DNA of 64,000 bases from Peribacillus sp. ACCC06369 (GCF_030348945.1 NZ_JAUCEN010000002.1:1984001-2048000); one strand, 5' to 3'; shown: positions 25,618-35,336, counted from the first letter of the stretch. Numbers and translations are program-made. Notes: a model not told the origin generated them from the letters alone.

Positions 25618-26757
25618 CTAAATGAGTAAAAAGTTATTTGGAGTAATATGATTTTTTCTACTGTCAATCAAAGCAATACAGTGAGCCAATCGCTCTACCC
25701 CTGGTTTAATTTGGCTTTCGTTCACTTGAGAAATACTTAAACGAACGAGATTTTCCTTTTTATATTCAGCTAAAAACATTCTAGATGCATCATCTACATA
25801 TATATGCTGCTCATTTAGCATATGAACTACCTGTTTTGCTTTCACATTTTCGGGCAAACTGATGGATAGATAGAAACCTGAAGTCGGTTTGGAAAAAGAA
25901 GTATTAGCCGGCAGCAATAATTCACATGCTTCTTGAAGAAGTTGCATTTTAGTACGATATACCTCTTTTACTTTTTTGAGATGGCTATTAAACATACCAC
26001 TTTTTAAATAGATTTCTAGCGCACCTTGAGAAAGTGCTGAACTATTAAAATCCGAACTGAATTTATATCGTAAAAAATTGTTAATCATTAATGCAGGAAG
26101 AACGACAGTACCAATCCTTAACCCTGGGAGAAAAATTTTCGAAAGGCTTTTAATATAAATCACTCGCCCAGAAGGATCAAAAGAAAATAAAGGATCTGAT
26201 TTTGGATTTGGATCAAGGTCTCCTAAAATATCATCCTCCACTATATACACATCGTATTTTTCAGCTAACTCAACGATTTTCTTCTTTTCGCCATTCGTGT
26301 AAGAATGTCCAAGTGGATTGTGAAATCTCGGGATAATATAGAAAAATTTTATATCATTATTTCGAAAAATGTATTCCAGACGATCAAGATCAATCCCTTC
26401 CATCGATAATTCAATCCCAAAAGTAGTAGCTTGATGCAGATTGATGGACTCAATGAATCCGAAATAAGTAGGCTGTTCAATCAGAATATTGTTTTTCCCA
26501 TTTGGAAATGGCATAGAAACCAATAAATTAAGGGCTTGCTGCGAGCCAGACACAACGACTAGCCTTTCAGGTTGAGTGAACACCTGTAAATTTTGCAAAT
26601 ATTTCACTAACTGTACTCGTAGTAAGTAAAGCCCTTGTTGATCAGAGTATGTAAAAAGCTCTTCTTTATATTGGTCAATTGCTTGATTCATACAATGTTG
26701 AAATTCCACATAAGGCATAACATTTTTATCTGGACCTGCAGACAAGAAATCAATCAC
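25618..26757 (-). CDS. MocR-type aminotransferase domain as a separate protein
   Basis: 379 residues of a fold-type I PLP aminotransferase. The PLP lysine is K207 in IYIKSLSKIFLPGLRIG, with RFHNPLGHSY and VEDDILGDLD for cofactor and substrate contacts. In MocR/GabR regulators this domain is fused behind a GntR winged helix. Here the GTG start (GTGA) overlaps the stop of the winged-helix gene by 4 bases, so the regulator is split into two coupled frames. The start IDFLSAGPDKNVMPYVEF matches the interior junction of ordinary MocR proteins. It is either a natural two-subunit regulator or a frameshifted one. Confidence 0.8.
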   Translation of the reverse strand: MIDFLSAGPDKNVMPYVEFQHCMNQAIDQYKEELFTYSDQQGLYLLRVQLVKYLQNLQVFTQPERLVVVSGSQQALNLLVSMPFPNGKNNILIEQPTYFGFIESINLHQATTFGIELSMEGIDLDRLEYIFRNNDIKFFYIIPRFHNPLGHSYTNGEKKKIVELAEKYDVYIVEDDILGDLDPNPKSDPLFSFDPSGRVIYIKSLSKIFLPGLRIGTVVLPALMINNFLRYKFSSDFNSSALSQGALEIYLKSGMFNSHLKKVKEVYRTKMQLLQEACELLLPANTSFSKPTSGFYLSISLPENVKAKQVVHMLNEQHIYVDDASRMFLAEYKKENLVRLSISQVNESQIKPGVERLAHCIALIDSRKNHITPNNFLLI

Positions 26758-26993
26758 CTCATTTCTTCCGTCGCTTTTTGAAATTCATTCACAACATAGT
26801 AGCCGCTTTTAGGAACAGAATAAATTAAATGCTCCTTTTCAAGTTCGGCGTATGCTTTAATGACTGTATTTTTGCTACATGAAAAATACTCGGATGACTG
26901 ACGAACAGAAGGGAGTTTGCTACCTGCAATTAGCGAACCTTCTGCTAGTCGAAGCTTAATTTCTTCCATTATCTTAATATATTTTGAGTTCAT
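26754..26993 (-). CDS. GntR winged-helix domain, N-terminal half of a split MocR regulator
   Basis: 79 residues: IKIMEEIKLRLAEGSLIAGSKLPSVRQ and SCSKNTVIKAYAELEKEHLI form the GntR helix-turn-helix. MocR proteins would run on through a linker into the aminotransferase domain; here a TGA ends the frame and the aminotransferase begins in the overlapping GTGA. The two most probably work together to control the divergent EamA transporter gene. An 8-bp inverted sequence (CTGTACCA/TGGTACAG) lies near each gene start. Confidence 0.8.
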   Translation of the reverse strand: MNSKYIKIMEEIKLRLAEGSLIAGSKLPSVRQSSEYFSCSKNTVIKAYAELEKEHLIYSVPKSGYYVVNEFQKATEEMR

Positions 26994-27010
26994 TTATTGA
27001 TCCCCTTTCA

Positions 27011-27117
27011 ACTGTACCAGGACAGATAGGTAAAAAAATGGTTTATTTTTATTGTAAGTACTCATAGTATGTTAATTATATCAGAACTGTTTTTAAGATA
27101 AGTAAACGATGGTACAG
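27011..27117. promoter_or_regulatory. Candidate MocR operator pair between divergent genes
   Basis: CTGTACCA at 27011-27018 and its exact reverse complement TGGTACAG at 27110-27117, the second followed by ATATGATAC. Each lies beside one of the divergent genes. Confidence 0.45.
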
Positions 27118-27153
27118 ATATGATACAAAATATAAAGACTGGGGTTGGGTAAG

Positions 27154-28056
27154 ATGCAGGGAGAAACCAGAGCGAAATTAGGATTGTTTTTGGGATTAGT
27201 GGGTGTCATTTGTTTTAGCTTAACGCTCCCTGCTACAAGTATTGCTGTAGCGTATTTTGGGACTACGGTCGTCGGTTTAGGAAGAACAGTTGTTGCTGCT
27301 ATTTTAGTAGCTGTGGTATTGATCGTTCGAAAAGAAAAACTACCTTCTTCAGGGCAATTTAAAAGTCTACTTATTGTTGCTGTTGGTGCAGTTTTAGGAT
27401 TTCCTCTCCTCACTTCTTGGGCAATGGAATCCTTGCCTGTTTCTCATGGGGCTGTGGAATTAGCCCTGTTACCGTTATCAACAGCCGGATTTGCTATGTT
27501 TAGGGCAGGTGAAATCCCTTCTCGCAAATTCTGGGTTTCAAGTATGATCGGCTCTTTAGCTGTCATTATGTATGCACTTCATCTTGGATTCGGACAATTA
27601 CAATTTGCCGATTTAGCTTTATTGGCAGCAGTAATTATACTGGGACTTAGTTATGCAGAAGGGGGGAAATTAGCGAAAGAAATAGGTAGCTGGCAAGTGA
27701 TTGCTTGGGCAATTATGATTGGTGCTCCATTTTTCATTATTCCAGTAGGGCTAAACCTTACAACTGATATGCTCCATGCCCCTTTACAAGCTTGGGTAAG
27801 TTTAATTTATCTCGCAGTGGTTAGTCAATTTCTAGCATATGTTGCTTGGTATAGCGGAATGGCTATGGGAGGAATAGCAAGAGTTAGTCAGATTCAATAC
27901 TTACAACCATTTTTAATGATTCTATTTGCAACAGTATTTCTAGATGAATCCATCACATTTTTCACTCTTGGAATAGCAGTGATTGTTGTCTTTTCTGTTA
28001 TATTAGGCAAAAATGCTCACGTATCAATAAAAGGAGCTGTATCAGAGAAAAACTAA
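27154..28056 (+). CDS. EamA-family (DMT) transporter
   Basis: 300 residues with ten predicted membrane helices in two EamA repeats. First repeat: LGLFLGLVGVICFSLTLPAT to about residue 135. Second: ALLAAVIILGLSYAEGGKLA to the end, with PFLMILFATVFLDE as the conserved block. Members export amino acids, purines or drugs. It is divergent from the split MocR regulator, the classic arrangement for an exporter under MocR control. The start is taken as ATG 27154; a TTG at 27145 is possible. Confidence 0.8.
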   Translation: MQGETRAKLGLFLGLVGVICFSLTLPATSIAVAYFGTTVVGLGRTVVAAILVAVVLIVRKEKLPSSGQFKSLLIVAVGAVLGFPLLTSWAMESLPVSHGAVELALLPLSTAGFAMFRAGEIPSRKFWVSSMIGSLAVIMYALHLGFGQLQFADLALLAAVIILGLSYAEGGKLAKEIGSWQVIAWAIMIGAPFFIIPVGLNLTTDMLHAPLQAWVSLIYLAVVSQFLAYVAWYSGMAMGGIARVSQIQYLQPFLMILFATVFLDESITFFTLGIAVIVVFSVILGKNAHVSIKGAVSEKN

Positions 28057-28225
28057 CTGCATGTTCAATTCAGATAGCTAAATATGAAATGAATCGTATG
28101 GCATATAGCTTATGGAACGATCGAATTGTAATGGGTGTTGTCATGAATAATGAGGATTGTGGTTGAAAAACGGTTATCTTATATAAATCTTAATGATAAG
28201 AAAAAATTCTAAGTGGAGAAAAAAC

Positions 28226-28843
28226 ATGTATATTCCTGCACATTTTAAAATTAATGACGAAAAACTTGCCTTCGATATTATGAGGGAACATAGTTTTGTG
28301 ACTCTTTTTTCTCAACATAATGGAATACCTTTTGCGACTCATTTACCATTAATTTTAAACAAGGATAATTCATACTTATATGGACATTTTGCTCGTCCTA
28401 ATCCTCAATGGAAAGACATCAAAAATCAAACCGTCTTAGCTATTTTTCATGGTCCGCATTGTTATATCTCCCCATCATGGTATGAGACGAATAATGCCGT
28501 ACCAACATGGAATTATGTGACCGTTCATGTTTACGGAGAAGTCGAACTGCAAGAGGATGAACATGAGTTAATGAGCTCTCTACATGATATGGTGTCGAAG
28601 TACGAAGCTCCTGACAGTTCATACAGTTTGCAAGATGTAGATCCTGTGTTTCTCACTGGCATGAACAAAGGAGTTCAAGGATTTAAAATGAAAATCAATA
28701 AAATAGAAACGAAAGCAAAGTTAAGTCAAAACCATCCATTGCAAAGACAAGAGCTGATCGTTAATCAACTGGAACAGATTTCAAATACAGATGAGCAACA
28801 GATTTCACTTTTAATGAGAGGAAACCTAAAAAAACAACCTTGA
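28226..28843 (+). CDS. PaiB-type FMN-binding protein
   Basis: 205 residues from ATG 28226 (GTGGAGA upstream). [54 protein letters not shown] and [17 protein letters not shown] are all PaiB/FMN-binding split-barrel signatures. Bacillus PaiB was described as a negative regulator of sporulation and protease genes, but the fold is that of a flavoprotein and its reaction is not known. PaiA is not adjacent. Confidence 0.85.
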   Translation: MYIPAHFKINDEKLAFDIMREHSFVTLFSQHNGIPFATHLPLILNKDNSYLYGHFARPNPQWKDIKNQTVLAIFHGPHCYISPSWYETNNAVPTWNYVTVHVYGEVELQEDEHELMSSLHDMVSKYEAPDSSYSLQDVDPVFLTGMNKGVQGFKMKINKIETKAKLSQNHPLQRQELIVNQLEQISNTDEQQISLLMRGNLKKQP

Positions 28844-28860
28844 ATGGTACTGCACTAGCG

Positions 28861-28899
28861 GGAGTGTTGATCCAGTATGGATTAACGCTCTTTTTGTGG
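28861..28899 (+). terminator. Terminator after the paiB-like gene
   Basis: GAGTGTTGATCC pairs (with two G-U pairs) with GGATTAACGCTC, then TTTTTG. Confidence 0.65.
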
Positions 28900-29112
28900 A
28901 AAAAACTTGATCATAATCAAAATCTGGTTTCCAAAACTTAATACGATCTTAATGACAAATTTGTTGCCGTGACTGATATTAATAATTATCAAAAAAATCT
29001 AAAAACTTCTTCTTTTTCTAATTTAGTTGTGATAATGTATAAAATATAGAAGTATTAACTTCAACATTTTTTTATAAAGAAGTATTTAATTCATCAGAAT
29101 AGGAGTTATATT

Positions 29113-29967
29113 ATGGAACATCTTCCTTTTAAATTATTAGTGAAAGAAAAATTTCACCATTTATCGACAGGTCAAAAAAAAGTTGCCGCTTACCTGATTG
29201 AAAATTTGGATGAAGCCGCCTTTAAAACGGCTTTTCAAATTGGTCGGAAAGCGGAGGTTAGTGAAACAACGGTCATTCGGTTTTCCTATTCATTAGGATT
29301 TGAAGGGTTTAGTAAAATGCAGGACAGAATTCAAAAACAGCTGCTGCACCAAACTCAAATAGATATGTCCAATGGGGATGCCATTCTCCGCATGGATGAC
29401 AAGCAAGATCCATTTACCAAAGTGATAGAAAACGAAGTACATATTTTACGACATCTATTAGATCATACGAACGTTCAGGATATATGGAAAGCAGTCGATG
29501 TCCTGATAAAGGCTGACCAAATATTAATTGCAGGGCATCGGATTTCCCATGCTGCCGCCTATTGGTTCTCCTATACGCTAAGTTCATTAAGGGAAAATGT
29601 AAGTTTATGTTCACCAACAGGTGACTTCTATGAAAAGTTTTGTAATCTCACTGACAAGTCTGTTTTAGTTGTTTTTTCCTTTCCAAGATATGCGAATGAA
29701 ACATTAAAAGTTGCTGAGTGCGCCAAAGAACAAGGAGTTTGTTTAATCTCAGTTACAGACCGCCTCCTGTCACCTGTTGGTCGTATCTCTGATATTGCAC
29801 TGACAACTGAAGAGAACGCAGAGACCGGAACCAATTCAATCGCTTCCGTTATTAGCTTATTGGACTTGGTTATTGCAGGCATACATGATAAAGACGCAAA
29901 ACGGATCCATACCCATCAGCAAAAATTAGAAAATCTATATTCAAGCTATGAAGTGTTTAATGAGTGA
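29113..29967 (+). CDS. RpiR-family regulator
   Basis: 284 residues: an N-terminal HTH_6 domain (FHHLSTGQKKVAAYLIENLD, ETTVIRFSYSLGFEGFSKMQ) and a C-terminal SIS domain (ILIAGHRISHAAAYWFSY, VLVVFSFPRYANETLKVAECAKEQG). SIS domains bind phosphosugars or amino-sugar-type ligands. It precedes an amino-acid permease, a GNAT and an N-acylamino-acid racemase on the same strand and probably controls them. GGAGTT precedes the ATG. Confidence 0.85.
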   Translation: MEHLPFKLLVKEKFHHLSTGQKKVAAYLIENLDEAAFKTAFQIGRKAEVSETTVIRFSYSLGFEGFSKMQDRIQKQLLHQTQIDMSNGDAILRMDDKQDPFTKVIENEVHILRHLLDHTNVQDIWKAVDVLIKADQILIAGHRISHAAAYWFSYTLSSLRENVSLCSPTGDFYEKFCNLTDKSVLVVFSFPRYANETLKVAECAKEQGVCLISVTDRLLSPVGRISDIALTTEENAETGTNSIASVISLLDLVIAGIHDKDAKRIHTHQQKLENLYSSYEVFNE

Positions 29968-29994
29968 GTTTTAATGAAGTTAAAATTCATGTAA

Positions 29995-30129
29995 AGGAGG
30001 TGAATATACAGCCCAAAATCCTAATATTACAGCAACCATGATAGGTTTAGGCTGCGATTTAACGCCTGGTCTGCACCATCCTGATATGAAATTTAATCTA
30101 GGTTATTTATGGAACGAATATTTTAATTA
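29995..30129 (+). pseudogene. C-terminal relic, possibly of an M20 aminoacylase/desuccinylase
   Basis: A frame open from about 29995 to a TAA at 30127-30129 reads NPNITATMIGLGCDLTPGL then HHPDMKFN, which resembles the C-terminal zinc-site segment of M20 amidohydrolases. There is no start or N-terminal part. If right, it is the decayed hydrolase of the D-amino-acid salvage set that follows. Weak evidence. Confidence 0.35.
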
Positions 30130-30194
30130 ACACAGTAATTATGGCGGCAGGAGAATAAAATTTTTCACTTTAAAAATTAATGAAGGGGTGTTTT

Positions 30195-31679
30195 ATGGGA
30201 AATATCGCACAAACATCACAAACCGGTGGCCAAGCAGCTACTGATGAAAAACAACTGGAGCGCAAGCTGAAACCAAGGCATCTTTCCATGATTGCAATCG
30301 GTGGAACCATTGGAACGGGACTATTTTTAGCAAGCGGTTCCATCATTCATACCGCGGGTCCTGGAGGAGCTGTAGCTGCCTATATAATTGCCGGAATCAT
30401 GGTTTTCTTTCTGATGACAAGTTTAGCCGAAATGGCTGCCCTTATTCCTATTACAGGCTCTTTTAGTACCTATACATCAAGGTTTGTCGACCCGGCATTA
30501 GGATTTGCGATCGGATGGAACTATTGGTATAACAATGCAATCGTAGTCGCTCTTGAATTAGCAGCTTCCTCCCTGATTATGAAATATTGGCTGCCTTCTG
30601 TTCCGGGCATCATTTGGAGCGCATTATTTCTTGCAATCATATTTGGCCTGAATATTTTATCGGTAAAAGGATATGGAGAATCAGAATTCTGGTTTGCCAT
30701 AATAAAGGTTTTGACGATTATCATTTTTATAGCAGTAGGGCTATTAATGATTGTAGGAATCATGGGAGGGGATGCCGTAGGTTTTGAAAATATCACCAAA
30801 GGAGAGGCACCGTTTAAAGGAGGCTTTTTATCCGTTATAAGCGTCTTTATGGTGGTTGGGTTTGCCTTTCAAGGCACCGAGTTAGTAGGAATTGCGGCCG
30901 GGGAGAGTGAAAACCCAAGCAAAAATATTCCCAAGGCTATTAAGCAAATCTTCTGGAGACTACTCTTGTTCTATGTTTTGGCGATAATTGTGATTGGATT
31001 TTTAATCAGCTATAATGATCCGCGTTTGTTAAGCTCGGATATTGAAGATATTGCGGTAAGTCCCTTCACTCTAGTTTTTCAAAACGCAGGGCTTGCCATC
31101 GCTGCCTCCGTTATGAATGTGGTAATCCTTACTTCGGTTCTTTCTGCAGGCAATTCTGCCATGTACGGAGCTTCTCGTGTCCTTTGGGTGCTTGCGAAAG
31201 AAGGAAAAGCCCCTTCGTTTCTAAAAAAAGTGAATGCAGGCGGCATTCCAGTGAACGCTGTGTACTTTTCTACCATCGTTGGGATGGCAGCTTTTCTAAC
31301 CTCTCTTTTTGGTGAAGGCACTATTTATACTTGGTTATTAAATGCTGCAGGATTATCCGGCTTTATATCCTGGTTAGGAATTTCGATTACACATTATCGT
31401 TTCCGGAAGGCGTATATTGCACAAGGAAGAGATTTGAAAGATTTGCCTTATGTATCAAAATGGTATCCATTCGGTCCGATATTAGCCACAATTTTATGTG
31501 TAACGGCTATCCTGGGACAAAATTACTCTGCTTTTTTCGGCCCTGAGATTGACTGGTATGGAATTTTAATTTCGTATATCGGGCTTCCGTTATTTTTCCT
31601 GGCTTTTCTAGGCTATAAAATCTTTAAGAGAACAAAAATGATTCCATTGCAAGAGGCTGATTTCAGTAAAGTGGAATAA
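30195..31679 (+). CDS. Amino-acid permease (APC superfamily)
   Basis: 494 residues from ATG 30195, after AAGGGGTG. Twelve membrane helices. The family mark RHLSMIAIGGTIGTGLFLASG is in helix 1 and GFAFQGTELVGIAAGESENP in helix 6. It is similar to LysP/AnsP/RocE-type proton symporters. The substrate is unknown, but the genes behind it (GNAT and N-acylamino-acid racemase) suggest uptake of an amino acid, possibly a D-form, that is then converted to the L-form. Confidence 0.88.
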   Translation: MGNIAQTSQTGGQAATDEKQLERKLKPRHLSMIAIGGTIGTGLFLASGSIIHTAGPGGAVAAYIIAGIMVFFLMTSLAEMAALIPITGSFSTYTSRFVDPALGFAIGWNYWYNNAIVVALELAASSLIMKYWLPSVPGIIWSALFLAIIFGLNILSVKGYGESEFWFAIIKVLTIIIFIAVGLLMIVGIMGGDAVGFENITKGEAPFKGGFLSVISVFMVVGFAFQGTELVGIAAGESENPSKNIPKAIKQIFWRLLLFYVLAIIVIGFLISYNDPRLLSSDIEDIAVSPFTLVFQNAGLAIAASVMNVVILTSVLSAGNSAMYGASRVLWVLAKEGKAPSFLKKVNAGGIPVNAVYFSTIVGMAAFLTSLFGEGTIYTWLLNAAGLSGFISWLGISITHYRFRKAYIAQGRDLKDLPYVSKWYPFGPILATILCVTAILGQNYSAFFGPEIDWYGILISYIGLPLFFLAFLGYKIFKRTKMIPLQEADFSKVE

Positions 31680-31827
31680 GTTCTATGGAAAGTATTCCAT
31701 TTAAAAATAATGTATTTAAATGATAGCTTCAGTGCCTAGCGACGACAAGCCGTCAGCTGTGAAACTAACTTTGCCATCTTATGGTTGGGTTTATCAAGGC
31801 ACTTGTGCTATTCCAAGGAGGATGACC

Positions 31828-32658
31828 ATGACGAAAACACAGGAAATTGTAATTCGTTCCCTTCATCGAATTGAAGAGCTAGAGGACGTAAGAAAGCTAG
31901 AATCTACCATTTGGGGAGAAACCGATTCAACCCCCTCACACCAAACCATAACAGCTGTGAAAAACGGTGGTTTGGTTTTAGGAGCTTATATGGAGGAGCA
32001 GCTGGTTGGATTTCAATACAGCTTTCCGGGATTCAATGGGCAATCAGCCTATCTTTGTTCACATATGCTGGGTATAGATGTGCAATTTCGCAACAAAGGA
32101 ATAGGGGAAAAGCTAAAGCTGGCACAACGTGAGGAAGCGATAAAGCTCGGCTATTCCGTTATTACCTGGACATACGATCCGTTGGAAAGTGTTAATGGGT
32201 ATTTAAATATAGCCAAGCTTGGTGGGGTCTGTTCTACTTATATCGCAAACTGCTATGGTGAAATGGATGACCTGTTAAACAGTGGAATTCCTACAGACCG
32301 CTTCCTTGTCGAATGGCATATTGGAAAGCAGGAAACAACGGATTATAGAGAACCGGGAATCGCGCTGGACTATGTGATGGATAACTCGCTAATTCAATGG
32401 GATACCGATAAAAAAGGATTACCTGTTCCTTCTCTCACTCTTCCGTTGCCTGAACAGGAATGTGGCACAGCTTTTGTGGCCATTCCAAAGGATTTCCGAA
32501 CAATAAGAGACACAAATATTCAAGCGGCCACTGAATGGCGAATGATAACTAGTGAAATTTTCACCAATCTATTTCAGCAAGGATGGCAGGTAACAGATTT
32601 TATAAAGAATTCTAAAACAGAAATTCCCGTTCATTTTTATGTACTCTCATTAAAATAA
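31828..32658 (+). CDS. GNAT acyltransferase (COG3375), candidate D-amino-acid N-succinyltransferase
   Basis: 276 residues from ATG 31828, with AAGGAGG 6 bases upstream; ATG 31822 and longer frames are less likely. The GNAT core is HMLGIDVQFRNKGIGEKLK (acetyl-CoA loop), followed by GYSVITWTYDPLESVNGYLN, a mark of COG3375. In Geobacillus kaustophilus a GNAT next to N-succinylamino-acid racemase succinylates D-amino acids before racemisation and desuccinylation. The same gene pair here makes that role likely. The hydrolase is not found intact nearby. Confidence 0.75.
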   Translation: MTKTQEIVIRSLHRIEELEDVRKLESTIWGETDSTPSHQTITAVKNGGLVLGAYMEEQLVGFQYSFPGFNGQSAYLCSHMLGIDVQFRNKGIGEKLKLAQREEAIKLGYSVITWTYDPLESVNGYLNIAKLGGVCSTYIANCYGEMDDLLNSGIPTDRFLVEWHIGKQETTDYREPGIALDYVMDNSLIQWDTDKKGLPVPSLTLPLPEQECGTAFVAIPKDFRTIRDTNIQAATEWRMITSEIFTNLFQQGWQVTDFIKNSKTEIPVHFYVLSLK

Positions 32659-32766
32659 ACTAGTTAATTTTAATGAGAGTTCGAAAATTCAGGCTGCTGT
32701 CAGCCTTAAATACAAAATGGTAAGACTGTTATTTAACGGTTTTATAACCAAAAGGAGAATTTTCTA

Positions 32767-33882
32767 ATGAAAATTAAACAAGTTATTTTGAGGCATCTGA
32801 AGCTAGACTTGCTTCAACCTTTTACAACTAGCTTTGGGACGGAATACAATAGGGATTTTATCCTTGTTGAAGCCAAAAGCGATGATGGCATATCCGGATG
32901 GGCCGAATCTGTTGCGATGCTCGACCCTCTTTATAATGAAGAAACCCTTAAAACAAACTGGCACATACTCGAAGATTATCTAATTCCAATTATTCTAAAA
33001 AACGAAATCCGGCATCCTGATGAAATCTCCGAAAAATATTTTTCTCATATTCGCGGTAATTATATGGCAAAAGCTGCTTTAGAGGGTGCTGTTTGGGATC
33101 TGTATGCGAAAAGGCAAAATGCTTCTCTATCGAGTGTGTTAGGTGGAACAAAAAAGGAAATCGAAGTGGGGGTAAGCATCGGAATAAAGGACTCGATTGA
33201 TTCGACTCTAGATATGATCGAGGCTCGCCTCGGTGAAGGCTACAAGCGTTTTAAACTAAAAATCAAACCGGGCTGGGATGTTGAATTAATAGACAAGGTC
33301 CGAAAAGTATATCCTGAAATCCCTCTCATGGCAGATGCAAATTCAGCTTATACCTTACAAGATTTAGACCGGCTATCCGCCTTGGATGAATTTAATTTAA
33401 TGATGATTGAACAGCCGCTTGCCTATAACGATATCATTGACCATGCAGATTTACAGTCAAGGCTAAAAACACCTATTTGTCTGGATGAAAGCATTCACTC
33501 ATTAGAGGATGCAAGGAAAGCGATTAAATTAGGCAGCTGTAAAATTATTAATATCAAGATTGGCCGTGTCGGAGGTTTGACTGAATCCAAGAAAATCCAT
33601 GATTTATGTCTTGAACATGAAATTCCACTTTGGTGTGGGGGGATGCTAGAATCCGGCATCGGAAGAGCGCATAATATCGCAATCACATCCCTGCCAAACT
33701 TCACTCTTCCTGGAGATACCGCAGCTTCCTCCCTCTACTGGGCAGAAGATATTATTGACCCTGAAGTTACAGTGGAAAACGGAATGATCAGGGTTCCAGA
33801 ATTGCCCGGAATTGGCTATGAACCAAGTTTGGAAAAAATTAATAAGTATACTATACATAGTCAAACTTATAATTTAAGTTAG
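32767..33882 (+). CDS. N-acyl (N-succinyl) amino acid racemase / o-succinylbenzoate synthase-like
   Basis: 371 residues of the enolase superfamily, MenC/NSAR group. [13 protein letters not shown] motif with K163 and K165, metal ligands D190 (MADAN), E215 (MIEQPL) and D240 (LDES), and the opposing base K264 ([10 protein letters not shown]). Both OSBS and N-acylamino-acid racemases share these. There are no men genes nearby, but a GNAT and an amino-acid permease are, so racemase function is preferred. AAAGGAGAA precedes the ATG. A terminator follows. Confidence 0.8.
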   Translation: MKIKQVILRHLKLDLLQPFTTSFGTEYNRDFILVEAKSDDGISGWAESVAMLDPLYNEETLKTNWHILEDYLIPIILKNEIRHPDEISEKYFSHIRGNYMAKAALEGAVWDLYAKRQNASLSSVLGGTKKEIEVGVSIGIKDSIDSTLDMIEARLGEGYKRFKLKIKPGWDVELIDKVRKVYPEIPLMADANSAYTLQDLDRLSALDEFNLMMIEQPLAYNDIIDHADLQSRLKTPICLDESIHSLEDARKAIKLGSCKIINIKIGRVGGLTESKKIHDLCLEHEIPLWCGGMLESGIGRAHNIAITSLPNFTLPGDTAASSLYWAEDIIDPEVTVENGMIRVPELPGIGYEPSLEKINKYTIHSQTYNLS

Positions 33883-33943
33883 AATAGGGTTTGAAAGATA
33901 CGTCTAGGGCAGTTTCTTGGTTCAACATCAGTTTCCTTTCATT

Positions 33944-33980
33944 AAAGGCATGATTCCCTAAAAAGGGAACATGCCTTTTT
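33944..33980 (+). terminator. Terminator of the racemase operon
   Basis: AAAGGCATGaTTCCC and GGGAAcATGCCTTT form a near-perfect stem followed by TT. Confidence 0.8.
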
Positions 33981-34126
33981 ATGTAGTGAGGGGTATTTCT
34001 ATAGTTTATCGTACTAACTTTTCTTCCTTCTTATCTTGATAAATAGGAATCTCTTTTTGGCTTATAGGACTATGTATATTTGATATATTGAGTCTTTTAT
34101 TTTAACTAAAGTCGAATTCCTTAATG

Positions 34127-34184
34127 ACCTAATGGAGCTTTAGCTTAAGATCGGGGCTGTCCTTAAGTCAGCTTATGCTATCTT
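34127..34184. repeat. Dispersed palindromic repeat, copy 5 (diverged)
   Basis: ACCTAATGGAGCTTTAGCTTAAG and GGGGCTGTCCTTAAGTCAGC align with the copy at 53943. Confidence 0.45.
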
Positions 34185-34272
34185 CATTGAGAGAGGTTAG
34201 GGCAATAACAATCTTTTGTAAATCTTACTTTGTTATAATGGTAATAAAATCTTAACCATTATAGGAGATAAG

Positions 34273-34656
34273 ATGCTTAAGGAAATTAAGACTTGGACGA
34301 GAAATTTAAAACGACAGATTTTTATCCTTTACTTTGCTTGTAAAGATGAACGGGTGCCTTGGTATGCAAAAGTGTTTACGGCTTGTGTTGTAGCTTATGC
34401 ATTCAGTCCGATTGACCTAATACCAGATTTTATACCGATTCTTGGTTACTTAGACGATGTAATTCTCGTGCCATTAGGGATAATTATTGCATTAAAGATA
34501 ATACCAAAGACTGTTTTAAACGACTGTGAATGTAAGGCAGAAAAAATGATGAAAAACGGTAAGCCAAAGAATTGGATAGTCGGTTCAATAATAGTATTGA
34601 TTTGGGGCTTAATTTTAATATGGGCAATTATTAATATTTATCGCTTACTCAACTAA
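34273..34656 (+). CDS. YkvA-family (DUF1232) membrane protein
   Basis: 127 residues. The DUF1232 core VPWYAKVFTACVVAYAFSPI followed by DLIPDFIPILGYLDDVILVP is plain, and a C-terminal membrane segment (WIVGSIIVLIWGLILIWAII) is added. Function unknown. GGAGAT precedes the ATG. The stop codon overlaps the start of another copy of the dispersed palindromic repeat. Confidence 0.85.
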   Translation: MLKEIKTWTRNLKRQIFILYFACKDERVPWYAKVFTACVVAYAFSPIDLIPDFIPILGYLDDVILVPLGIIIALKIIPKTVLNDCECKAEKMMKNGKPKNWIVGSIIVLIWGLILIWAIINIYRLLN

Positions 34657-34735
34657 CAGGTGCTATACTTCATGACGGAGGAGCTGTTCATCGGCTCTTA
34701 TTTGTATGCAGCTATCGGGGCAGGAAAGGTGAAGA
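34650..34735. repeat. Dispersed palindromic repeat, copy 6
   Basis: TCAACTAACAGGTGCTATACTTCATG, a GGAGGAGCTG...CGGCTC hairpin, then ATCGGGGCAGGAAAGGTGAAGA. Strongly diverged second core. Confidence 0.5.
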
Positions 34736-34856
34736 GGTCCTAGGTGAGTCGGATTTGCGAATAGAGGAGATCAATACCTTGTTATTGATCTCCTCTTAAA
34801 TTATAATCAATTACAGACATTGAGGGTCTTTAATGTATTTATAAGGGAGAGAAACC

Positions 34857-35285
34857 ATGAAATATTCAAGAGCCACAAATTATGCTTTACACACAATGGT
34901 ATATTTAACTATAACTCCAAAGGGAAAGTCTATTGGAGTAGAACAATTAGCCAAATTACAGGAGCTCTCACCAACATACCTTTCTAAGATTTTAACAAAG
35001 CTTGTTAAAGCAGGACTAATTGAATCCAATCCTGGTGTTAATGGCGGATATAGTATAGTAAGACAATCTCATGAGATTTCTTTTTTAGATGTAATTCATG
35101 CAATCGAAGGTAAGGCAACTTTATTCAATTGTTCATTGGAACATGAGGTTTTTAATAATGAAGATTGTTTAATTGAAAATGTGATGATTGAAGCAGAAAA
35201 AAAGATGAAGGATGAACTAAATAATAGATATATTATTGATATTGCTAAACAAATCAAATCAACAAAGAATCATGAAGGTTTATGA
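34857..35285 (+). CDS. Rrf2-family transcriptional regulator
   Basis: 142 residues: MKYSRATNYALHTMVYLTIT, then a winged helix (IGVEQLAKLQELSPTYLSKI, GYSIVRQSHEISFLDVIHAIEG) and a tail with two cysteines (NCSLEHEVF..EDC). Iron-sulfur Rrf2 proteins (IscR, NsrR) carry three conserved cysteines, so cluster binding is doubtful. It is closer in length to YwnA-type members. The next gene is a broken methyltransferase. GGGAGAG precedes the ATG. Confidence 0.85.
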   Translation: MKYSRATNYALHTMVYLTITPKGKSIGVEQLAKLQELSPTYLSKILTKLVKAGLIESNPGVNGGYSIVRQSHEISFLDVIHAIEGKATLFNCSLEHEVFNNEDCLIENVMIEAEKKMKDELNNRYIIDIAKQIKSTKNHEGL

Positions 35286-35313
35286 TTCTAATTTTTTATA
35301 CTAATTATAGATA

Positions 35314-35336
35314 TTAAGTGTCTGTAAAACACTTAA
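35314..35336 (+). terminator. Hairpin after the Rrf2 gene
   Basis: TTAAGTGT/ACACTTAA stem with a seven-base loop. The T run is weak. Confidence 0.4.

Larger units (their letters stand above)
33883..34272. other. Intergenic region
   Basis: Holds a terminator (33944-33980) and a diverged copy of the dispersed palindromic repeat (34127-34184). No coding signal was seen. Confidence 0.6.
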
